This document shows positions 5,917-6,542 of a stretch of DNA of 6,542 nucleotides, one piece after another (the first letter of the stretch is position 1; each line of letters opens with the position of its first letter). Below the pieces are notes generated by a model. The model saw nothing but the letters and a program-made list of their open reading frames with translations, had not been told where the DNA came from and did not search any database. Position numbers and translations under genes: made by a program. Where the stretch lies: the NCBI GenBank assembly GCA_029051915.1, contig JAIDKM010000233.1, positions 1 to 6,542 of the forward strand, given 5' to 3'. The stretch is from Alistipes sp. (GTDB taxonomy: Bacteria; Bacteroidota; Bacteroidia; Bacteroidales; Rikenellaceae).

Positions 5917-5939
5917 CGGAGTTTGCATTTTCCCGAGCC
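5899..5939. repeat. Hairpin of repeat unit 1
   Basis: GGAAAA-GCAAAC (5906-5917) pairs with GTTTGC-A-TTTTCC (5921-5933) around a GGA loop, giving a 12-bp stem with one bulged A at 5927. An outer GGC (5899-5901) pairs with GCC (5937-5939) across an internal loop. It contains the -33 box of the MATE promoter. Confidence 0.75.
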
Positions 5940-5973
5940 GCAGCCTATCTAAGCCGGAGGCAAAGTCGTGCAA

Positions 5974-6013
5974 GCCGAGAGTAATGCCAAATTTATTTGA
6001 GCATTACCGAGGC
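5974..6013. repeat. Hairpin of repeat unit 2
   Basis: GTAATGC-CAAAT (5981-5992) pairs with ATTTG-A-GCATTAC (5995-6007), a 12-bp stem with one bulged A at 6000, in the same arm and junction as in unit 1. The outer pair is GCC (5974-5976) with GGC (6011-6013), the swapped form of unit 1. Confidence 0.75.
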
Positions 6014-6060
6014 GCCGCCTATCTAAGCCGAAGGCAAAGCGTGCAAGGCGAGGGCGGAAT

Positions 6061-6077
6061 CCTGGCTGAAAGCCGGG
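6061..6077. repeat. Small hairpin after the repeat array
   Basis: CCTGGCT and AGCCGGG form a 7-bp stem with one T-G wobble around a GAA loop. It sits where a third unit hairpin would be expected after the block at 6041, but is shorter and unrelated in sequence. It lies upstream of the plus-strand lipoprotein gene and has no T-tract. Confidence 0.45.
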
Positions 6078-6098
6078 CGATGTCCGAAGAAAAATTCG

Positions 6099-6106
6099 TA
6101 TCTTGC
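6099..6106 (+). promoter_or_regulatory. Weak -7-like element of the plus-strand lipoprotein gene
   Basis: TATCTTGC resembles the -7 box TAnnTTTGC with one T missing and lies 20 nt before the GTG start. No matching TTTG was found at the right distance upstream, so this is a weak call. Confidence 0.28.
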
Positions 6107-6126
6107 AGTAAAATCGTTCCCGAGTT

Positions 6127-6542
6127 GTGAAAAAATCATTCTTTTGGCTTTGCGGAGGTCTCCTCTCCGTTTGGTCGTCCGGTTGCAGTTCGGACGGAAC
6201 CGATCCGGCGGCGTCCGTCGTTGCGTTGGATATCCCGGTTCCCGTCCTTGCGATGAACGGCGATCGGGCGACTATCGCTTGGCGCGCCGTCGACCATGCC
6301 TGCCTGTATGCCTGGGAATTGAGCGCCGATACGGACAGGACACCCGTAACCGGCGTCTCCGTTGCACCCAGCCACTCTTTTCCGATGGAGGAGGAGTCGG
6401 TCTACAGCTTCCGCGTCATGGCGAAGGCCGAGGCCGGTTCAGGGTATTCGGATTCTCCGTGGTCAAGCTACGTGGTCTTCACCACACGCAATCACGAGCA
6501 GCTGGCAGCTCCGGTCGCTTCGGTCAAGAGCCGCACGGCGGT
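6127..6542 (+). CDS. Fibronectin type III lipoprotein, N-terminal part (runs off the window)
   Basis: The visible 138 residues start with a signal peptide (MKKSFFWLCGGLLSVWSSGC) whose Cys 20 is the likely lipidated residue, followed by SSDGTD, so an outer-membrane lipoprotein, possibly surface exposed, is likely. The lipobox is loose, with Ser rather than Leu/Val at -3. From about 34 to 120 a fibronectin type III-like domain is visible: ATIAWRAV, YAWELS, then SVYSFRVMAKAEAG and SSYVVFTT, typical strands of that fold. A second domain seems to begin at LAAPVASV (126-133). GTG at 6127 is the only plausible start, because TAA at 6109-6111 is in frame upstream with no ATG between. Function is unknown; Bacteroidota proteins of this kind are often binding or adhesion modules. 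It is divergent from the MATE gene across the repeat array. Confidence 0.75.
   Translation, partial: MKKSFFWLCGGLLSVWSSGCSSDGTDPAASVVALDIPVPVLAMNGDRATIAWRAVDHACLYAWELSADTDRTPVTGVSVAPSHSFPMEEESVYSFRVMAKAEAGSGYSDSPWSSYVVFTTRNHEQLAAPVASVKSRTA

Larger units (their letters stand above)
5883..6052. repeat. 73-75-bp tandem repeat array, about 2.3 units
   Basis: The block GTGCAAGGCGAG recurs at 5893, 5968 (one mismatch) and 6041, giving periods of 75 and 73 bp. CCTATCTAAGCCG is identical at 5944 and 6018. Each block is preceded by CAAAG followed by 3, 2 or 1 further bases. Between blocks the sequence differs but folds alike: a hairpin flanked by GGC/GCC in one unit and GCC/GGC in the next. It fills most of the divergent intergenic region. 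It has too few units and no spacers of the kind a CRISPR array needs. Confidence 0.8.

Noticed and set aside
5883..6052. CRISPR array
   Set aside because: The repeated blocks are imperfect, only two to three copies exist, and the variable parts are self-complementary hairpins rather than unrelated spacers; no cas genes are in view.

Overview
The window reads as a GC-rich Bacteroidales chromosome, most like Alistipes/Rikenellaceae. This is inferred from three things: a ricT-gldH gene pair typical of Bacteroidota, a FISUMP-type surface-protein fragment, and three promoters of the Bacteroidota form TTTG-N19/20-TAnnTTTG. No rRNA, tRNA, CRISPR array or insertion sequence was seen. All genes lie on the minus strand except one at the right edge.

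From left to right: (1) 3-1510 (-) is a two-gene BlaI/BlaR1-type regulatory module, a winged-helix repressor followed by an M56 membrane metallopeptidase with an ATGA overlap. The peptidase ends in a TonB-like C-terminal domain that is cut off by a stop codon at the window edge, in a way that suggests a frameshift. Upstream of the repressor lies a near-consensus promoter with two copies of TACTAAA-N2-TTTAG(T/A)A, one a perfect 16-bp palindrome; these are the probable autoregulatory operators. (2) 1588-1869 (-) is an orphan C-terminal fragment of a FISUMP/fimbrillin-like lipoprotein, ending 1 bp from the operator. (3) 1870-2031 holds no supportable gene. (4) 2032-4470 (-) is a compact operon, ricT (PSP1 family), gldH-like lipoprotein and trmB, joined by a 4-bp GTGA overlap and a 1-bp gap, with its own promoter. 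(5) 4526-5875 (-) is a MATE-family multidrug/Na+ or H+ antiporter with a good promoter and almost no 5' leader. (6) 5876-6126 is a divergent intergenic region holding about 2.3 units of a 73-75-bp tandem repeat. Two units contain long hairpins whose arms differ in sequence but keep their pairing, down to the same bulged A. The MATE promoter is embedded in this repeat. (7) 6127-6542 (+) is the start of a fibronectin type III lipoprotein that runs off the window.

Functionally, the BlaI/BlaR1-like pair is a proteolysis-driven signal switch with no beta-lactamase in view. The ricT-gldH-trmB operon mixes an Fe-S/RNA-linked regulator, an envelope lipoprotein and a tRNA modification enzyme. The strongest unexplained signal is the covarying hairpin repeat array around the MATE promoter. 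The double operator and the truncated TonB domain of the peptidase come next.
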